Shown: piece after piece, positions 17,151 to 25,478 of the stretch
Layout of the letters: each line of letters opens with the position of its first letter
How positions within the stretch are numbered: the stretch's first letter is position 1
Origin: Clostridia bacterium
GTDB taxonomy: Bacteria > Bacillota > Clostridia > Oscillospirales > Acutalibacteraceae
Direction of reading: 5' to 3'
Assembly (NCBI GenBank): GCA_017416345.1
Contig: JAFQCR010000014.1
Location: 1 to 64,000 of the forward strand
Length of the DNA stretch: 64,000 nt
Program-made: the position numbers and the translations under genes
The notes under the pieces: generated by a model
What the model was told of the DNA's origin: nothing
What the model saw: only the letters and a program-made list of their open reading frames with translations
The model's database searches: none

Positions 17151-17735
17151 ATGAAAATAATTCTTGCAAGCAAATCCCCCAGAAGAAAAGAAATTTTATC
17201 CAATTTGGGCTTCGAGTTTGAGGCCATAACCGCCGATACCGACGAGTCGTCCGATATAACCGACCCCGAGTCGTTGGTGCAGGTCTTGGCCGTCAGAAAG
17301 GGCAGGGCGGTTTGGGAAAAGCACCCCGAAAACGATACCCTGATAATTTCCTGCGATACTGTGGTGAGCCTTGACGGGAAGATCTTAGGCAAGCCGGAAA
17401 CCCCCGAAAACGCTATAGAAATGCTGCGCTCTCTGTCGGGCAAAAAGCATACCGTTATCAGCGGACTTGCGCTGTTTTTGAACGGAAAGACCATTTCGGC
17501 CACCGATAGCACCGATGTTTATTTTGCCGAAATGCCCGACGGTTTTATAAAAGAATATGTAGCAAGCGGTGACCCGATGGACAAGGCAGGTGCTTATGCC
17601 GTGCAGGGCAAGACCTCGCTTTATATCGACAAGCTTGACGGCTGTTATTTCAACGTTGTCGGCCTGCCCGTGCGATTGCTTGCGAAGCTTTTATCACAGC
17701 TTGGACTTGACCCGACAAGGCTTGTGATGAGTTAA
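17151..17735 (+). CDS. maf: Maf-family nucleoside triphosphate pyrophosphatase
   Basis: This 194-residue enzyme should hydrolyse non-canonical or m5-type nucleoside triphosphates (dTTP/UTP class) to monophosphates, as a house-cleaning step or septum-related factor. Motifs are ASKSPRRKE at the N-terminus, ISCDTVV near residue 67, KAGAYAVQG at about 143-151 and CYFNVVGLP near 164-172. AAGGAG precedes the ATG. It stands alone between two intergenic repeats. Confidence 0.94.
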   Translation: MKIILASKSPRRKEILSNLGFEFEAITADTDESSDITDPESLVQVLAVRKGRAVWEKHPENDTLIISCDTVVSLDGKILGKPETPENAIEMLRSLSGKKHTVISGLALFLNGKTISATDSTDVYFAEMPDGFIKEYVASGDPMDKAGAYAVQGKTSLYIDKLDGCYFNVVGLPVRLLAKLLSQLGLDPTRLVMS

Positions 17736-17766
17736 AATAATTACCAACATCGACAATGTGATTTTT

Positions 17767-17845
17767 TGTAGGGACCGACATCCTTGGCGGTCCGCTTTGA
17801 GAAATATTGTTGTTTTACGGACCGTCCGGGAGTTCGGTTCCTACA
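17767..17845. repeat. GTAGGG-type palindromic repeat, copy c
   Basis: TGTAGGGACCGA (17767-17778) and TCGGTTCCTACA (17834-17845) are inverted ends, and GGCGGTCCG/CGGACCGTCC extend the pairing inside. This is the most complete copy of the family in the window. Confidence 0.7.
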
Positions 17846-17857
17846 TTTATATCGAAT

Positions 17858-17882
17858 GGCCTTGTGTAAAAAACACAAGGCC
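17858..17882. terminator. Hairpin after the 59-residue ORF
   Basis: GGCCTTGTGT and ACACAAGGCC form a perfect stem six bases beyond the stop of the minus-strand small gene. There is no T-run, so it may be a transcript-end stabiliser or a weak terminator. Confidence 0.5.
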
Positions 17883-17887
17883 ACATT

Positions 17888-18067
17888 TTAAATGATCGGC
17901 GGTTCGGGTGTGCGGCGGTACTTCGGCAGGGGTTGCTGATAGGGGAAAACATCCTCACGGTTGATTATATTGGTATAATCCATACTGTTTTCACTGCAGT
18001 ATACGGTATCAACGGTATCGTCGGGCTCGGGTCTTATGGGGTCAAACTTTTTCTTTTTATCAGACAT
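17888..18067 (-). CDS. Small proline-rich hypothetical protein
   Basis: I do not recognise this 59-residue protein. It starts MSDKKKKFDP, is acidic in the middle (PEPDDTVD), and ends in a proline/arginine-rich tail (PLPKYRRTPEPP). It has no membrane segment. AAAGGAG precedes the ATG at a good distance, which supports it as a real gene. That ribosome binding site is buried inside a long hairpin that also looks like the terminator of the upstream lipoprotein gene. Confidence 0.55.
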   Translation of the reverse strand: MSDKKKKFDPIRPEPDDTVDTVYCSENSMDYTNIINREDVFPYQQPLPKYRRTPEPPII

Positions 18068-18069
18068 AA

Positions 18070-18111
18070 AAAACGCTCCTTTCAAACCTATTGTTTGCAA
18101 AGAAGCGTTTT
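18070..18111. terminator. Long hairpin covering the start of the small gene
   Basis: AAAACGCT (18070-18077) pairs with AGCGTTTT (18104-18111), and CTTT/AAAG and CAAAC/GTTTG continue inside. On the minus strand it ends in six T residues right at the ATG of the 59-residue gene and contains its Shine-Dalgarno sequence. Confidence 0.65.
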
Positions 18112-18118
18112 TATATTC

Positions 18119-19711
18119 TTATTGCTTTTTGTAAATTATTGAAAAATCGACCGTTCCGTCAAGCCTTGAAAAATACAGATCATAGTAACCCGAATTATAG
18201 ATATAAGAGGTGGGAACCGAAATAACGGGTATTACCGAGGATTCGGTCGACAATATCGTGAGGCAATCTTCAATATATTGCTTGGCACTTGTGCTGTCGT
18301 CGGTATCGTTGAGTTTTTTAACTAAAGCGTCATACTCCTCGTTGCCGATATAAAGCCCCGAATCACCGTCGGCAAAAAGCGAAAGTATCTCGGGCGCTGT
18401 TCCCGAAAGCGGAACCAATGCGGCGGTAAATTTTCCGCTTTGGGAGTCCTCAAGCAGGCTTTCCTCGGATCGGTAAAGGCTGACGTTGACATACGCACCA
18501 AGCACGCTTTGCCATTGTGAAACTATCTCATTCAACACAGCTCTTATCTCGGAAGTATCAATGCACAAGACCTTTATTTCGGGAAGCTTGCCGTTTTTCA
18601 TTTCCTTTAAGGCTTCCAAAAATTCGGTTCTTGCTTTTTCGGAATCAAGCTCATAGCCGTATTTAATACTCTCAAAACCGCCCACAGCCGAAGAAAATAA
18701 CGTACTGTCCTCAGGTAAGACCGATTCGGCCGCAATAAATCGCTCGTTCATATTTACCTTGAATTTTTCACGGTGGATGGCACGTGCAAAGGCATCGGTC
18801 ATCAACTCGGATGCGCCGACAGCAGAAGTTTTGTTGAACACTAAAGCGTAATTTTTAAGATAAAGTGACTCCACCTTGTAGACCTCGGTGTTTATGCCCG
18901 AAAGGTCGACCGAGGAATCAACCGCAACACCGATCTCCTTGGCTTTGATGCGCTGGAGATTGCTTTTGCCGGTGGTGCTGACCGAAAGATACACGTTTTC
19001 GGCAACAAGGTAGCGGCTGTCGGGCTCGTTGACCATAGTCAGCTTGAGGTGCTTGTCCTCCACCCATTGCGAGGGGTAATATGCGCCGTTGGTCAGAATA
19101 TTTTTGCGGTCAAGGCCGTATTTTCCGCCCGTGGCTTCAAAAAATTCACGGTTGCAGGGCATAAAAACAGCCTGAGTAAGCTTTGTTGTAAAGTTTTTGT
19201 CCGGCTTTGAAAGGGTAATGACAAGGGTATTGTCATCGGGTGCCGTTACACCGATGCTGCCGTCGCCCTCGCCCGAAAGACGTTTTTCAACACCTTGAAT
19301 GTTAACGAGCAGGTGAGCAAAGGCCGATTTTGTGACGGGGTCGGACGCGCGTTGTAAGGCAAACAAAAAATCGTCGGAGGTAACGGGTGAGCCGTTTTTC
19401 CATTCGGCCGCCTGAAGTGTAAAGGCATAGGTCAGACCGTCGGCACTTTTTTCGGTGGTTTTGGCGAGGTCGGGCACGGCGTTGCCGTCCTTGTCCTGCT
19501 TGTAAAGCCCTCTGAAGCAGTTTCTGACCGCTAAAAGTTCGGCCTGCGACTGCGCCTTTTGTGGGTCAATGTTGTACGGCATTTCGGTTATTCCAAAGTA
19601 AACGCTGAAATTTTCGGCCATACATCCCGACATGGTCAAAATCGGGCAAACCACAGCCAAAGCCAGCATAAAGCAGAGTATTTTTTTGAAAATTTTATGT
19701 TTATATATCAT
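18119..19711 (-). CDS. Oligopeptide-type ABC transporter substrate-binding lipoprotein
   Basis: The 530-residue protein is a family 5 solute-binding lipoprotein (OppA/DppA-like). It has a signal peptide and a lipobox, TMSGC, with the lipidated cysteine near residue 30. Family features include NIDPQKAQS, FRGLYKQDKDG and EWKNGSPVTSDDFLFALQR. It should sit on the outer face of the membrane and bind a peptide or similar ligand. ATG 19711 is preferred over ATG 19720 because the AAAGGGA site is eight bases before the former. No permease or ATPase genes are adjacent, so it is an orphan binding protein. Confidence 0.88.
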   Translation of the reverse strand: MIYKHKIFKKILCFMLALAVVCPILTMSGCMAENFSVYFGITEMPYNIDPQKAQSQAELLAVRNCFRGLYKQDKDGNAVPDLAKTTEKSADGLTYAFTLQAAEWKNGSPVTSDDFLFALQRASDPVTKSAFAHLLVNIQGVEKRLSGEGDGSIGVTAPDDNTLVITLSKPDKNFTTKLTQAVFMPCNREFFEATGGKYGLDRKNILTNGAYYPSQWVEDKHLKLTMVNEPDSRYLVAENVYLSVSTTGKSNLQRIKAKEIGVAVDSSVDLSGINTEVYKVESLYLKNYALVFNKTSAVGASELMTDAFARAIHREKFKVNMNERFIAAESVLPEDSTLFSSAVGGFESIKYGYELDSEKARTEFLEALKEMKNGKLPEIKVLCIDTSEIRAVLNEIVSQWQSVLGAYVNVSLYRSEESLLEDSQSGKFTAALVPLSGTAPEILSLFADGDSGLYIGNEEYDALVKKLNDTDDSTSAKQYIEDCLTILSTESSVIPVISVPTSYIYNSGYYDLYFSRLDGTVDFSIIYKKQ

Positions 19712-19851
19712 GATCAACATCCCTTTTATTTCAGTATAATATTTTAACCCACCTCCGTCAAGAGTGATGTTGAAATATTTGTAAGATCAGCGTGTGTCGG
19801 GTTATTATTTTTTATGTATTAAAAAATTTTTATCAATGTAAAGAAAAACAC

Positions 19852-19880
19852 TTGACAGATAGGCGTTGTGTGTGTATAAT
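19852..19880 (+). promoter_or_regulatory. Sigma-A promoter of the ylxM-ffh operon
   Basis: Perfect TTGACA (19852-19857) and TATAAT (19875-19880) are 17 bases apart, about 40 bases before the ylxM start. Confidence 0.88.
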
Positions 19881-19919
19881 AGTCGCTGTAATGAAAAATA
19901 CTTTACAGAGGTGAGCGTC

Positions 19920-20231
19920 TTGCCGAAGGATCTGTCGGTGGTTTTACTGCTTGATTATTACGGCGGACTTTTGCCCGAAAAGCAACGCCGACTTGTGGAG
20001 TATTATTACTGCGACGATCTGTCCTTAGCCGAAATTTCCGAGACCGAGGACATAACCCGTCAAGGCGCAAGGGACGCTATCGTCCGAGCCGTCAAAAAGC
20101 TGAATGAGTTTGAATCCACGGTTGGCTTTGCCAAGAAGATAGATACGGTCAAGCGCCGATTTGAGGCTTATGAAAATGAGCCGACCGATGATAACAAGGC
20201 TTCCTTAAAGGAAGCGATAGATGAAATGTAA
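19920..20231 (+). CDS. ylxM: SRP-associated helix-turn-helix protein YlxM (UPF0122)
   Basis: This 103-residue protein belongs to the YlxM/p13 family, which binds the signal recognition particle and usually lies beside ffh. It shows LLLDYYGGLLPEKQRRLVEYYYCDDLSLAEISE, split here as a conserved N-terminal block, then a helix-turn-helix (ITRQGARDAIVRA). TTG 19920 is chosen because AGAGGTGAG is correctly spaced before it. The longer frame with an ATG would begin inside the promoter region. It is 14 bases before ffh. Confidence 0.9.
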   Translation: MPKDLSVVLLLDYYGGLLPEKQRRLVEYYYCDDLSLAEISETEDITRQGARDAIVRAVKKLNEFESTVGFAKKIDTVKRRFEAYENEPTDDNKASLKEAIDEM

Positions 20232-20245
20232 GGCAGGTGTGAATT

Positions 20246-21601
20246 TTGGCTTTCGAAGGTTTGTCTGACAAGCTGGCAGCGGCGTTTAAAAAGCTGCGTT
20301 CAAGAGGTAAGCTCACCGAGGGTGATCTCAAAGATGCAATGCGTGAAGTCCGTCTGGCTTTGCTTGAGGCCGACGTAAACTATAAGGTGGCCAAGGATTT
20401 CACCAACTCCGTTATTGAAAAGAGCATCGGCCAAAAGGTTATGGACAGCCTTACTCCCGCACAGATGGTCATAAAGATCGTCCGTGATGAGCTGACCGAG
20501 CTTATGGGCGGCGAGGGTGCCAAGATAAACTTCGCCTCCAAGATACCCACCGTTATTCTGATGTGCGGTCTGCAGGGCTCCGGTAAGACCACCCACAGTG
20601 CAAAATTAGCAAAGCGGCTGAAGGGTCAGGGTCACCGACCCATCCTTGTAGGATGCGACATCTACCGTCCTGCCGCTATTGAGCAGTTGAAGGTCTTGGG
20701 TGAAAAAATAGGTGTTCCCGTTTTTGAAAAGGGAACCCAAAAGCCTGAAAAGACTGCGGTTGAGGCCGTGAAGCACGCAAGGGATTACGGTAACGATTTT
20801 GTTATTCTCGATACCGCAGGCCGTCTGCATATCGACACCGAGCTGATGGATGAGCTTAAGCGCATCTGCAAAGCGGTCGAGGTCAACGAGATATTGCTGG
20901 TTGTCGACTCGATGGTCGGTCAGGATGCCGTAAACATCGCCAAAGCCTTTAATGAGGTGCTGGAGATTTCGGGCGTTATCCTCACCAAGCTTGACGGTGA
21001 TACCCGTGGCGGTGCCGCTTTGTCGGTCAAGGCCGTTATCGGCAAACCCATCAAGTTTATCGGTACCGGTGAAAAGATCGATGATCTTGAGGAATTTTAT
21101 CCCGACCGTATGGCTTCCAGGATCCTCGGTATGGGTGACGTGCTGTCGCTGATCGAGCGTGTTGAGACCCAGATCGACGAGAAGGCCGCTTTGGAAGCCG
21201 CCAAAAAGCTTGAAGAAAACAAGTTTGATCTTAACGATCTTTTAGCACAGTTTCAGCAGATCAAGAAAATGGGCAGCTTGAAGCAGATACTTTCCATGAT
21301 GCCGGGTGTCGGCAACAAGATAAAGGATCTTGATGTTGATGACAAACAGCTTCAGCGAATCGAGGCTATCATCACATCGATGACCGCCAAGGAACGTGCC
21401 AAGCCCGAGATACTTAATGCCTCACGCCGTAAGCGTATAGCCGCAGGCTGCGGACAGAAGGTCGAGGATGTAAACCGCCTTATGCGTCAGTATGAGCAGA
21501 TGAAAAAGATGTTCAAGCAGATGAATTCCAAGGGCGGCAAAAAACGCTTTATGAAGGGAATGCCCGGCGGCATGAACCTTCCCGATGATTTCAATATCTG
21601 A
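20246..21601 (+). CDS. ffh: Signal recognition particle GTPase Ffh
   Basis: This 451-residue GTPase is the protein of the signal recognition particle, which carries nascent membrane proteins to FtsY. The N domain (about 1-90) precedes the G domain with P-loop LQGSGKTT near 108, DTAGR near 190 and TKLD near 248. The methionine-rich M domain (about 300-440) binds SRP RNA and signal sequences. The start is TTG, read as MAFEGLSDKL, with AGGCAGGTG before it. It is the second gene of a translation and secretion operon. Confidence 0.97.
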   Translation: MAFEGLSDKLAAAFKKLRSRGKLTEGDLKDAMREVRLALLEADVNYKVAKDFTNSVIEKSIGQKVMDSLTPAQMVIKIVRDELTELMGGEGAKINFASKIPTVILMCGLQGSGKTTHSAKLAKRLKGQGHRPILVGCDIYRPAAIEQLKVLGEKIGVPVFEKGTQKPEKTAVEAVKHARDYGNDFVILDTAGRLHIDTELMDELKRICKAVEVNEILLVVDSMVGQDAVNIAKAFNEVLEISGVILTKLDGDTRGGAALSVKAVIGKPIKFIGTGEKIDDLEEFYPDRMASRILGMGDVLSLIERVETQIDEKAALEAAKKLEENKFDLNDLLAQFQQIKKMGSLKQILSMMPGVGNKIKDLDVDDKQLQRIEAIITSMTAKERAKPEILNASRRKRIAAGCGQKVEDVNRLMRQYEQMKKMFKQMNSKGGKKRFMKGMPGGMNLPDDFNI

Positions 21602-21652
21602 TATTTGATGGAAATTCCATTAATATAAATTATTTTGCAGGAGGTGCAGAAA

Positions 21653-21892
21653 ATGGTCAAGATCAGACTTTGCCGTATGGGTGCTAAGAAGGCTCCTTTC
21701 TACCGTGTAGTTGTTGCTGACTCCAGATTCCCCAGAGACGGTCGCTTTATCGAGTCTATCGGTTACTACAACCCCATGACCGATCCCGCTACCGTTCAGA
21801 TCGATGCTGACGCAGCTAAGAAGTGGATCGCAAACGGTGCTCAGCTTACCGATACCGTTAAGGATCTTCTCAAAAAGAACAACGTTCTTTAA
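21653..21892 (+). CDS. rpsP: 30S ribosomal protein S16
   Basis: The 79-residue protein starts [18 protein letters not shown] and has the S16 features [15 protein letters not shown] and YNPMTDP. GGAGGTG precedes ATG 21653, which is better placed than a start 18 bases upstream. It is part of the conserved ffh-rpsP-khpA-rimM-trmD order. Codon use is of the highly expressed type. Confidence 0.97.
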   Translation: MVKIRLCRMGAKKAPFYRVVVADSRFPRDGRFIESIGYYNPMTDPATVQIDADAAKKWIANGAQLTDTVKDLLKKNNVL

Positions 21893-21913
21893 TCAGATCA
21901 GGAGTAAATAACT

Positions 21914-22147
21914 ATGACAGAATTGCTTGTTACCATCGTTTCGGGACTGGTTTCCCAGCCCGATAGTGTAACTGTTACCGTTGACGAGCCTAACGAGGAG
22001 GGTGTCACTGTATACCATCTTCACGTTGCCGAGGGCGATATGGGCCGTGTTATCGGAAAGCAGGGAAGGATCGCAAAGGCTATCCGCGTAGTAATGCGTG
22101 CCGCAGCGAACCGTAACAACGAAAAGATCGCCGTTGAGATCGATTGA
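21914..22147 (+). CDS. khpA: KH-domain RNA-binding protein KhpA (YlqC)
   Basis: This 77-residue protein is a single KH domain with the GKQGRIAKAIR GXXG-type loop at about 49-59. KhpA with KhpB binds RNA and affects cell size and division in Firmicutes. It lies 21 bases after rpsP and is followed by a hairpin, so the operon may be partly attenuated here. Confidence 0.95.
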   Translation: MTELLVTIVSGLVSQPDSVTVTVDEPNEEGVTVYHLHVAEGDMGRVIGKQGRIAKAIRVVMRAAANRNNEKIAVEID

Positions 22148-22170
22148 TCTCTCGGCGACTTTGGAAGATT

Positions 22171-22197
22171 ATACCCCTCAATGCGCTTGAGGGGTAT
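22171..22197 (+). terminator. Hairpin terminator after khpA
   Basis: ATACCCCTCA (22171-22180) pairs with TGAGGGGTAT (22188-22197), followed by TCTGATAT. The T-run is poor, so some readthrough into rimM is possible. Confidence 0.6.
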
Positions 22198-22267
22198 TCT
22201 GATATATATTGATTTTTATAAGATTTTTCGGAGCAATAGCTCCTCAAAATGACATTCGACTACTGAA

Positions 22268-22295
22268 TGTCATTCTGAACGAAGTGAAGAATCTT
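22268..22295 (+). repeat. GTCATTCTGAG-type repeat, half copy
   Basis: TGTCATTCTGAACGAAGTGA and the following AGAATCTT match the left half of the repeat at 17043-17127. Just upstream, TGACATTC and GAATGTCA form a small hairpin. It lies in the rimM leader. Confidence 0.5.
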
Positions 22296-22336
22296 AACTC
22301 TATAATTTATGAATTATGAATACAGGTGGAATGAAA

Positions 22337-22849
22337 ATGCCTGAAAAATACTTACAAGCAGGAAAGGTCGTCGGAACCCACGGAATACGCGGTGAGATGC
22401 GTGTTGAGGTGTGGTGCGACAGCCCCGAGTTTCTTGCAAAATTCAAAAAGCTTTATACAGATAAGGACGGTAACGGTGCTTTGGATGTCAAGAGCCGTGC
22501 GCACGGCAATATATGCCTTGTAAAGGCTGACGGTATCGATACCATCGAAATGGCCGAAAAGTACCGTGGTAAGGTCATTTATATCGACCGTGCCGATTGC
22601 AAATTGCCCAAAGGCAGTTATTTTATAAGTGATATTGTTGGCTGTGTTGCCGTTCATCCCGAAACGGGTGAGGAATACGGTAAGGTGGTCGACGTGTCGC
22701 AGACGGGTGCCAACGATGTGTGGCACATCAAACGCAACGAAAACGAATACCTTATCCCAAATGTGCCCGATTTTGTTAAAAAGGTCGATATCGACGAGGG
22801 TAAGGTTTACATAACACCTTTAAAAGGAACGTTTGACGATGAAGATTGA
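22337..22849 (+). CDS. rimM: Ribosome maturation factor RimM
   Basis: This 170-residue protein binds S19 and helps mature the 30S head domain. It has the RimM N-terminal barrel (GKVVGTHGIRGEMRV) and a C-terminal PRC-barrel (SYFISDIVGC, NDVWHIKRN, YLIPNVPDFVKKVD). Three in-frame ATG codons lie close together; ATG 22337 has the best distance from AGGTGG. It overlaps trmD by 11 bases, so the two are translationally coupled. Confidence 0.95.
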   Translation: MPEKYLQAGKVVGTHGIRGEMRVEVWCDSPEFLAKFKKLYTDKDGNGALDVKSRAHGNICLVKADGIDTIEMAEKYRGKVIYIDRADCKLPKGSYFISDIVGCVAVHPETGEEYGKVVDVSQTGANDVWHIKRNENEYLIPNVPDFVKKVDIDEGKVYITPLKGTFDDED

Positions 22850-23528
22850 TATTCTGACCCTTTTCCCAGAAATGTGCGATGCTGTTTTGGGTGAAAGCAT
22901 AATCGGCAGAGCTATTAAGGCGGGTTATGTTGAGGTAAACACCCACAACATCCGTGATCATGCCGGTAATAAGCACAACCGTGTGGACGATGCACCCTAT
23001 GGCGGCGGCAAGGGAATGGTCATGCAGGCCGAGCCGATCTTTCAATGCTTTAAAAGCTTGTACACAGAGGGTGAACCCAAGCCTCACCTCATTTATATGT
23101 CGCCAAAGGGTAAGACCTTCACCCAAAGTGACGCAGTTAGACTTGCGGAATATGATAGAATAGTCCTTTTGTGCGGTCATTATGAAGGTGTCGATCAGCG
23201 TGTGCTGGACGAGATAGTGGACGAGGAGATTTCGGTGGGCGACTATGTTTTAACGGGCGGAGAGCTACCTGCTTTGACGGTCGCCGATGCCGTTTGCCGT
23301 ATGATCCCGGGAGTACTCCCCGAGGAGGTCTGCTTCACCGAGGAAAGCCATTTTGACGGCCTTTTGGAGTATCCGCAATACACCCGTCCCGAGGTTTGGC
23401 ACGGCGTTCCCGTGCCCGAGGTGCTCTTATCGGGACACCATTTGAATATTTCAAAATGGCGTGAGCAGAAATCGTTGGAAATAACCGAAAAATTGCGTCC
23501 CGATATGCTTTCAAAGCGCTCAAAGTGA
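22839..23528 (+). CDS. trmD: tRNA (guanine-N1)-methyltransferase TrmD, operon copy
   Basis: The 229-residue enzyme methylates G37 of tRNAs that read CNN codons, using S-adenosylmethionine bound in a trefoil knot. Seen motifs are PYGGGKGMVMQ, SPKGKTFTQ, LCGHYEGVDQRV and the knot segment IGDYVLTGGE-type (here VGDYVLTGGE). The position of the usual catalytic aspartate in the (E/Q)DS motif reads EES, so glutamate stands there. This is the copy in the conserved ribosomal operon. A second, diverged copy lies at 31447. Confidence 0.95.
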   Translation: MKIDILTLFPEMCDAVLGESIIGRAIKAGYVEVNTHNIRDHAGNKHNRVDDAPYGGGKGMVMQAEPIFQCFKSLYTEGEPKPHLIYMSPKGKTFTQSDAVRLAEYDRIVLLCGHYEGVDQRVLDEIVDEEISVGDYVLTGGELPALTVADAVCRMIPGVLPEEVCFTEESHFDGLLEYPQYTRPEVWHGVPVPEVLLSGHHLNISKWREQKSLEITEKLRPDMLSKRSK

Positions 23529-23651
23529 AAATTTTTATTTATATATAATAAAAGTTGCACACAATTATGTGGAATTTACACAAACGGCAGTTTTTATTTT
23601 CGATTTTATTTGTCGCAATACGAAAAGTTTGTTTTTGTGATAAAGTAATTG

Positions 23652-23679
23652 TTGACTATTGCAAACTTTGTGGTATAAT
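23652..23679 (+). promoter_or_regulatory. Sigma-A promoter of ptsH
   Basis: TTGACT (23652-23657), a 16-base spacer and TATAAT (23674-23679) precede ptsH by about 115 bases, leaving a leader of roughly 110 bases. Confidence 0.7.
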
Positions 23680-23795
23680 GTTAGTAAACAAAAACGACAT
23701 ATTGTGTTTTTGTGTGCTGACGTTACAAAATAAAGTACAATTTCCGTCGGCTGTGTTATGTCGGCGGTATCAATTGACATTAAGGAGTAGTTATT

Positions 23796-24059
23796 ATGTT
23801 CGTAAAAGATGTTGTCGTTCAGAATCAGGTTGGTCTCCACGCACGTCCTGCAACCTTCTTTATCCAGAAGGCTAATGAGTTCAAGTCTTCCATCTGGGTC
23901 GAGAAAGAAGAGCGCCGTGTAAACGCAAAGAGCCTTCTTGGTGTTCTTTCGCTCGGTATCGTTGGCGGTACCTCCATCCGCATCATTGCTGACGGCAGCG
24001 ATGAGCAGCAGGCTGTTGAGGGTCTCGTAGCCCTTGTAGAGTCCGGCTTCGCTGAGTAA
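23796..24059 (+). CDS. ptsH: Phosphocarrier protein HPr
   Basis: This 87-residue protein is the phosphate carrier of the sugar phosphotransferase system. His15 in GLHARPA is the site phosphorylated by enzyme I. Ser46 in AKSLLGV is the regulatory site of HPr kinase, so catabolite control through CcpA is likely. Enzyme I does not follow, and the gene is monocistronic with its own promoter and terminator. Codon use points to strong expression. Confidence 0.95.
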   Translation: MFVKDVVVQNQVGLHARPATFFIQKANEFKSSIWVEKEERRVNAKSLLGVLSLGIVGGTSIRIIADGSDEQQAVEGLVALVESGFAE

Positions 24060-24078
24060 TTTATTTTACAAGAAAACA

Positions 24079-24118
24079 AGCAGTAGGAAGTTTAAAACTT
24101 CTTACTGCTTTTTCTTTT
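24079..24118. terminator. Bidirectional terminator after ptsH
   Basis: AGCAGTAGGAAGTT and AACTTCTTACTGCT form a long stem with T residues on the plus side and A/T-rich sequence on the other. It ends ptsH and the converging ATPase transcript. Confidence 0.8.
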
Positions 24119-24859
24119 ACTCCAATAATATCTTCAGCATTCTGTCGGGATCATCGAGAAAAGCCTTTGTGACTTTATAATGCTCGGTGTCGTGATAGTC
24201 AACAGACTTTATGCCGTCTTCGGTCAATTCAAAAATATCGGCATCGGGAAAGGCCATCAAAATTGGGGAATGGGTGGCAATGATAAACTCGAATCCTTTT
24301 TGACAAGTCGGTCGATCTCGGCGATAAGCGTGAGTAAACGCTTGGGCGATAAAGCCGCTTCAGGCTCGTCAAGAATATAAAGTCCGTTACCGCCAAAGCG
24401 GTTTTGCACAAGTGCCATAAAGCTTTCTCCGTGTGATTGCTCGTGCAGTGATACTCCGCCGTAGCTTTCGATGATAAATCCGCTGGCTGCAGGCTGTCGG
24501 TCCATTTCATCAATATTTGATGCAACGTTGTAGAAGCTTTCCGCTCTTAGGAAAAAACCGTCCTTGGCAATGTCCTGCTTTGATAAGGTCAGGTGCTTCC
24601 AAAGCTCAGAATGTGATTCGTTGGTTGAAAAAGCAAAGTTTCGGCTTCCGCCCTCAGGGTTAAAGCCAAAGGCAACCGCTATTGCCTCAACCAAGGTAGA
24701 TTTGCCCGTACCGTTTTCACCCACAATAAAGGTCACTTTTTTGTTAAAGCTCAATTCACCCTGCTTTTTCAGGTGCATCACGGCCGGAAGGCCGTTAAGG
24801 TAAGAGTTTTCATCAAGCGGGCGGTCAAAAATCACCTTATTTATATATAATCTGCTCAT
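24117..24859 (-). pseudogene. COG3910-type ABC-like ATPase, frameshifted near the C-terminus
   Basis: The intact part is a 190-residue ATPase start with Walker A GENGTGKST (47-55), an SHGES signature (142-146) and Walker B YILDEPEAAL (161-170). After residue 190 one base is missing near 24288-24293, and the reading frame ends about 10 codons later. In the other frame the expected tail continues: FIIATHSPILMAF with the switch histidine, then about 45 more residues to a stop at 24117. The full protein would be about 247 residues. ATG 24859 shares one base with the NUDIX stop. Either a recent mutation or a sequencing error is possible. Confidence 0.85.
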
Positions 24860-25317
24860 TATTTTGCTCCCATAAGGCAACGTGGGGTGGCACGGCCGTT
24901 ATATGGAATCTCATAAAATCCATTGCCCGATTTGGCTATTGCTATCAGCTTTTTGGTGAGGTCGGGGATATCATCGTGACCGTCGACCTCCGACAAAGGC
25001 AACCATACGACCTCGTCGTTTTCGTCATTGTCGGGATGGGCGTTACCCGAAATGTATTCAACACGGAACACGGCATACCAATCGTTGACCTGAAACCTCA
25101 TTCCGAGGAGTTCTTTGACCTCTATCTCAACGTCGACCTCCTCACGGTATTCACGTTTTAAGGCGGCTTCGGGCATTTCATCGTTGTTGATGTAGCCGCC
25201 CGGGATTATAAGCATACCCTTACCACCGCCGTAGGTGTGCCGTGCAAGCAACACCTTATCATTAACAATACACACTCCTGCAACGCTGCGGTTCCAACAA
25301 GTATTTTCTCCGTTCAT
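24859..25317 (-). CDS. NUDIX hydrolase
   Basis: This 152-residue protein has a full Nudix box, GGYINNDE followed by REYREEVDV, which matches GX5EX7REUXEEXGU except that aspartate replaces the last glycine. It should hydrolyse a nucleoside diphosphate linked to another group. The substrate is not clear from sequence. It is translationally coupled (TAATG) to the frameshifted ATPase gene downstream. Confidence 0.9.
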   Translation of the reverse strand: MNGENTCWNRSVAGVCIVNDKVLLARHTYGGGKGMLIIPGGYINNDEMPEAALKREYREEVDVEIEVKELLGMRFQVNDWYAVFRVEYISGNAHPDNDENDEVVWLPLSEVDGHDDIPDLTKKLIAIAKSGNGFYEIPYNGRATPRCLMGAK

Positions 25318-25427
25318 AAACGTACCTCTTTATATCAAATTAATAATCATATTTTGCTATATTTAAACAGTTTTGTCAAGCAAGTAGTATAGTTTTACAA
25401 AAAATAATGTTTTTAGGAAAATTAGTA

Positions 25428-25456
25428 TTGTTTTTACGGTCAAAAAATTATATACT
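25428..25456 (+). promoter_or_regulatory. Promoter of the uxaB operon
   Basis: TTGTTT (25428-25433), 17 bases, and TATACT (25451-25456) lie 23 bases before the GTG start. The leader would be very short. Confidence 0.5.
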
Positions 25457-25478
25457 AAAACAAGCAGGGAGTGATAAT

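Noticed and set aside
23555..23875. A 106-codon open frame before ptsH
   Set aside because: It covers the ptsH promoter and runs into the ptsH coding region in another frame; no ribosome site.
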